From contig NZ_JNYD01000033.1 in the NCBI RefSeq assembly GCF_000717175.1, positions 1 to 62,280 on the forward strand: a stretch of 62,280 bases of DNA. The letters are read 5' to 3'. The notes under the pieces were generated by a model, which was not told the DNA's origin, searched no databases, and saw only the letters and a list, made by a program, of their open reading frames with translations. Of the stretch, positions 61,038 to 62,280 are shown in pieces (position 1 is the stretch's first letter; every line of letters begins with the position of its first letter). Made by a program: the position numbers and the translations under genes. This DNA is from Pseudonocardia autotrophica. GTDB lineage: Bacteria; Actinomycetota; Actinomycetes; Mycobacteriales; Pseudonocardiaceae.

Positions 61038-61645
61038 TGATGTCGAGGGCCGGACGCAGGACGTTGACCGCGGACGACTGGGCCGCCGCCGCCCTGAGGG
61101 CGCTCGCCGAGGGCGGCACGCGGGCCGTCGCCGTCGAGCCGCTCGCCGCCCGGCTCGGCGCGACCAAGGGCAGCTTCTACTGGCACTTCCGCTCCCGCGA
61201 CGAGCTGCTGGCCGCCGCCCTCGACCGCTGGGAGCGGGTCGAGACCGAGGAGGTCATCCGCACCGTCGAGGCCGAGCCCGATCCCCTCGCCCGGCTGCGC
61301 GCCCTGTTGCTGTTGGTCCTGGGGGCCACCACCGAGCGCGCGGGCAACGCCGTGGAGCTGGGCCTGCAGGGCGACGCCGGGCACCCGCTCGTCGCCCCGG
61401 TGCTCGAGCGCGTCTCCCGGCGCCGGCTCGCCTACCTGACCGCCCTGTTCACCCGGCTCGGCTTCCCCGCCGCCGAGGCGGAGCGCCGCAGCCTCCTCGC
61501 CTACACCGCCTACCTCGGGCACGCCCAGCTCGCGCACGCCACGCCCGCCCTCGCCCCCCGGGGCGAGGTACTCCAGGCCTACGCCGACGAGGTGATCCGG
61601 ACGCTCGTCGACCGGGGCGGTGGGGACGACCGGCCCGCGGAGTGA
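61037..61645 (+). CDS. TetR-family transcriptional regulator
   Basis: 202 aa from GTG 61037 (ATG 61040 equally likely). HTH WAAAALRALAEGGTRAVAVE, then PLAARLGATKGSFYWHFRSR. C-terminal ligand domain is of unknown specificity. The start overlaps operator 2, so the mRNA is probably leaderless and autoregulated. Confidence 0.92.
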   Translation: MMSRAGRRTLTADDWAAAALRALAEGGTRAVAVEPLAARLGATKGSFYWHFRSRDELLAAALDRWERVETEEVIRTVEAEPDPLARLRALLLLVLGATTERAGNAVELGLQGDAGHPLVAPVLERVSRRRLAYLTALFTRLGFPAAEAERRSLLAYTAYLGHAQLAHATPALAPRGEVLQAYADEVIRTLVDRGGGDDRPAE

Positions 61646-61691
61646 TCACCGGCGCCCGGTTCTGTCGGTGGGGGCACGTACCCTCGCCGCC

Positions 61692-61916
61692 GTGGCGTCG
61701 ACCGAGCTGATCCGGATCACCTGTTGCGGCTCGTCGTGGGTCGGCGCCGACCGGGCCCACTGCTGCCGCCGATTCGGGGGTTGCGGCGCGGTGTTCGACG
61801 ACGTCAGGCTCTTCGACGCGCACCGGCCGAAGGGTGCGTGCACCGACCCCCGTGGGCTGGACCTGGTGCAGACCAAGAACGGCATCTGGCTGCGCCCGCT
61901 CGACCTCGCAGGCTGA
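61692..61916 (+). CDS. Small Cys/His protein with FDxHR motif
   Basis: 74 aa from GTG 61692. CCGSSWVGADRAHCCRRFGG, then CGAVFDDVRLFDAHRPKGAC. The C-x-x...F-x-x-FDxHR-x-x-GxC pattern is common in small actinobacterial and actinophage proteins and probably binds zinc. No function assigned. A prophage context is not visible. Confidence 0.65.
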   Translation: MASTELIRITCCGSSWVGADRAHCCRRFGGCGAVFDDVRLFDAHRPKGACTDPRGLDLVQTKNGIWLRPLDLAG

Positions 61917-62040
61917 GCGGGCTTCCCTCCCCCGGGGGACGTTCCGGGGCGAGGGACGCCGGGCACCTCGCGTCCGATCCATGAAAGGGTCACGATGCGC
62001 GCATCCCGCGCGGCGTGGACCGACACAGGAGTGAGAAGCA

Positions 62041-62280
62041 TGGCGCAAGAGGTCCGTGGGGTCGTCTCCCTCGAGAAGGGCAAGCCGGTCTCCGTCGAGA
62101 CGATCGTGGTCCCGGACCCCGGTCCCGGCGAGGCGGTCGTGAAGATCCAGGCGTGCGGGGTCTGCCACACCGACCTGCACTACCCGGGATCGTGGAGTCC
62201 GTCGGCGAGGGCGTCACCGACGTCGCCCCGGGTGACTTCGTGATCCTCAACTGGCGGGCGGTGTGTGGGCAGTGCCGGGC
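62041..62280 (+). pseudogene. mscR: S-(hydroxymethyl)mycothiol dehydrogenase-like gene, internally deleted and truncated by window end
   Basis: ATG 62041 (AGGAG upstream) starts [20 protein letters not shown], reaching the zinc-ligand motif [11 protein letters not shown]. The reading then jumps frame at about 62187; the other frame continues [20 protein letters not shown], then [11 protein letters not shown]. Relative to the family, about 18 residues including the conserved GHE zinc-binding segment are missing. Upstream start 61995 is less likely. The remainder lies outside the window. Confidence 0.75.

Noticed and set aside
61692..61916. Prophage fragment
   Set aside because: The FDxHR small protein is also common in host chromosomes, and no other phage gene or attachment site is present.

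Overview
The window is chromosomal DNA from a high-GC actinomycete. Evidence: very strong G/C third-position bias, frequent GTG starts, GTGA/ATGA stop-start overlaps, GAF-ANTAR, DUF3040 and DUF1707 proteins, a SigB/SigF-type sigma factor, and an S-(hydroxymethyl)mycothiol dehydrogenase-like gene (mycothiol is actinobacterial). The gene set resembles Pseudonocardia or a relative; that placement is inference. No rRNA, tRNA, phage module, transposase or CRISPR array was seen.

Layout. 1-9.8 kb: end of a crotonase gene, an orphan partner-switching pair (HATPase plus STAS), Nudix, a SulP permease, an FAD oxidoreductase, a small HTH gene with three tandem operators, an alpha/beta hydrolase abutting a methyltransferase remnant, a PhyH-like dioxygenase and a DUF1707 protein. 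9.8-20.7 kb: an IclR regulator and a divergent, translationally coupled eight-gene operon that reads as a complete flavonol-glycoside pathway: QueD-type quercetinase, esterase, intradiol dioxygenase, FAH-family hydrolase, FAD hydroxylase, MFS importer, GH1 beta-glucosidase, GH78 alpha-L-rhamnosidase. 20.6-27.2 kb: an ABC importer (lipoprotein and two permeases, no ATPase) with a frame-disrupted TauD-type dioxygenase, a divergent MFS gene and an SDR.

27.3-32.5 kb: a degenerate HATPase divergent from a SigF-type sigma gene, a tautomerase, and a flavin electron-transfer operon (ferric-reductase-like protein, frame-disrupted FMN-binding protein, ApbE). 32.5-42.1 kb: membrane proteins, quinone oxidoreductase, GNAT, PepSY protein, kinase-like P-loop protein, GntR-ABC operon, GAF-ANTAR, DedA. 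42.1-46.5 kb: fadB-fadA with a divergent MerR gene. 46.6-53.7 kb: potassium channel, GH15, thioesterase, MerR plus membrane protein, ClpP paralogue, and a methyltransferase flanked by oppositely oriented 22-bp repeat arrays. 53.8-57.1 kb: badH-ACAD-badI-like operon with a TetR gene, suggesting alicyclic acid ring opening. 57.1-62.3 kb: a dynamin-stalk-like protein, a His/Asp/Lys-rich small protein, fumarylacetoacetase, SRPBCC/DUF2867 protein with a divergent TetR gene, a small Cys/His protein, and an mscR-like gene carrying an internal deletion.

The main theme is catabolism of plant-derived and alicyclic carbon: sugar trimming, flavonol ring opening, ring cleavage of the aromatic products, beta-oxidation and export/import functions, each with its own local regulator. 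Three genes (about 21.29, 31.34 and 62.19 kb) look frame-disrupted; whether this is decay or sequence error cannot be decided from the window.
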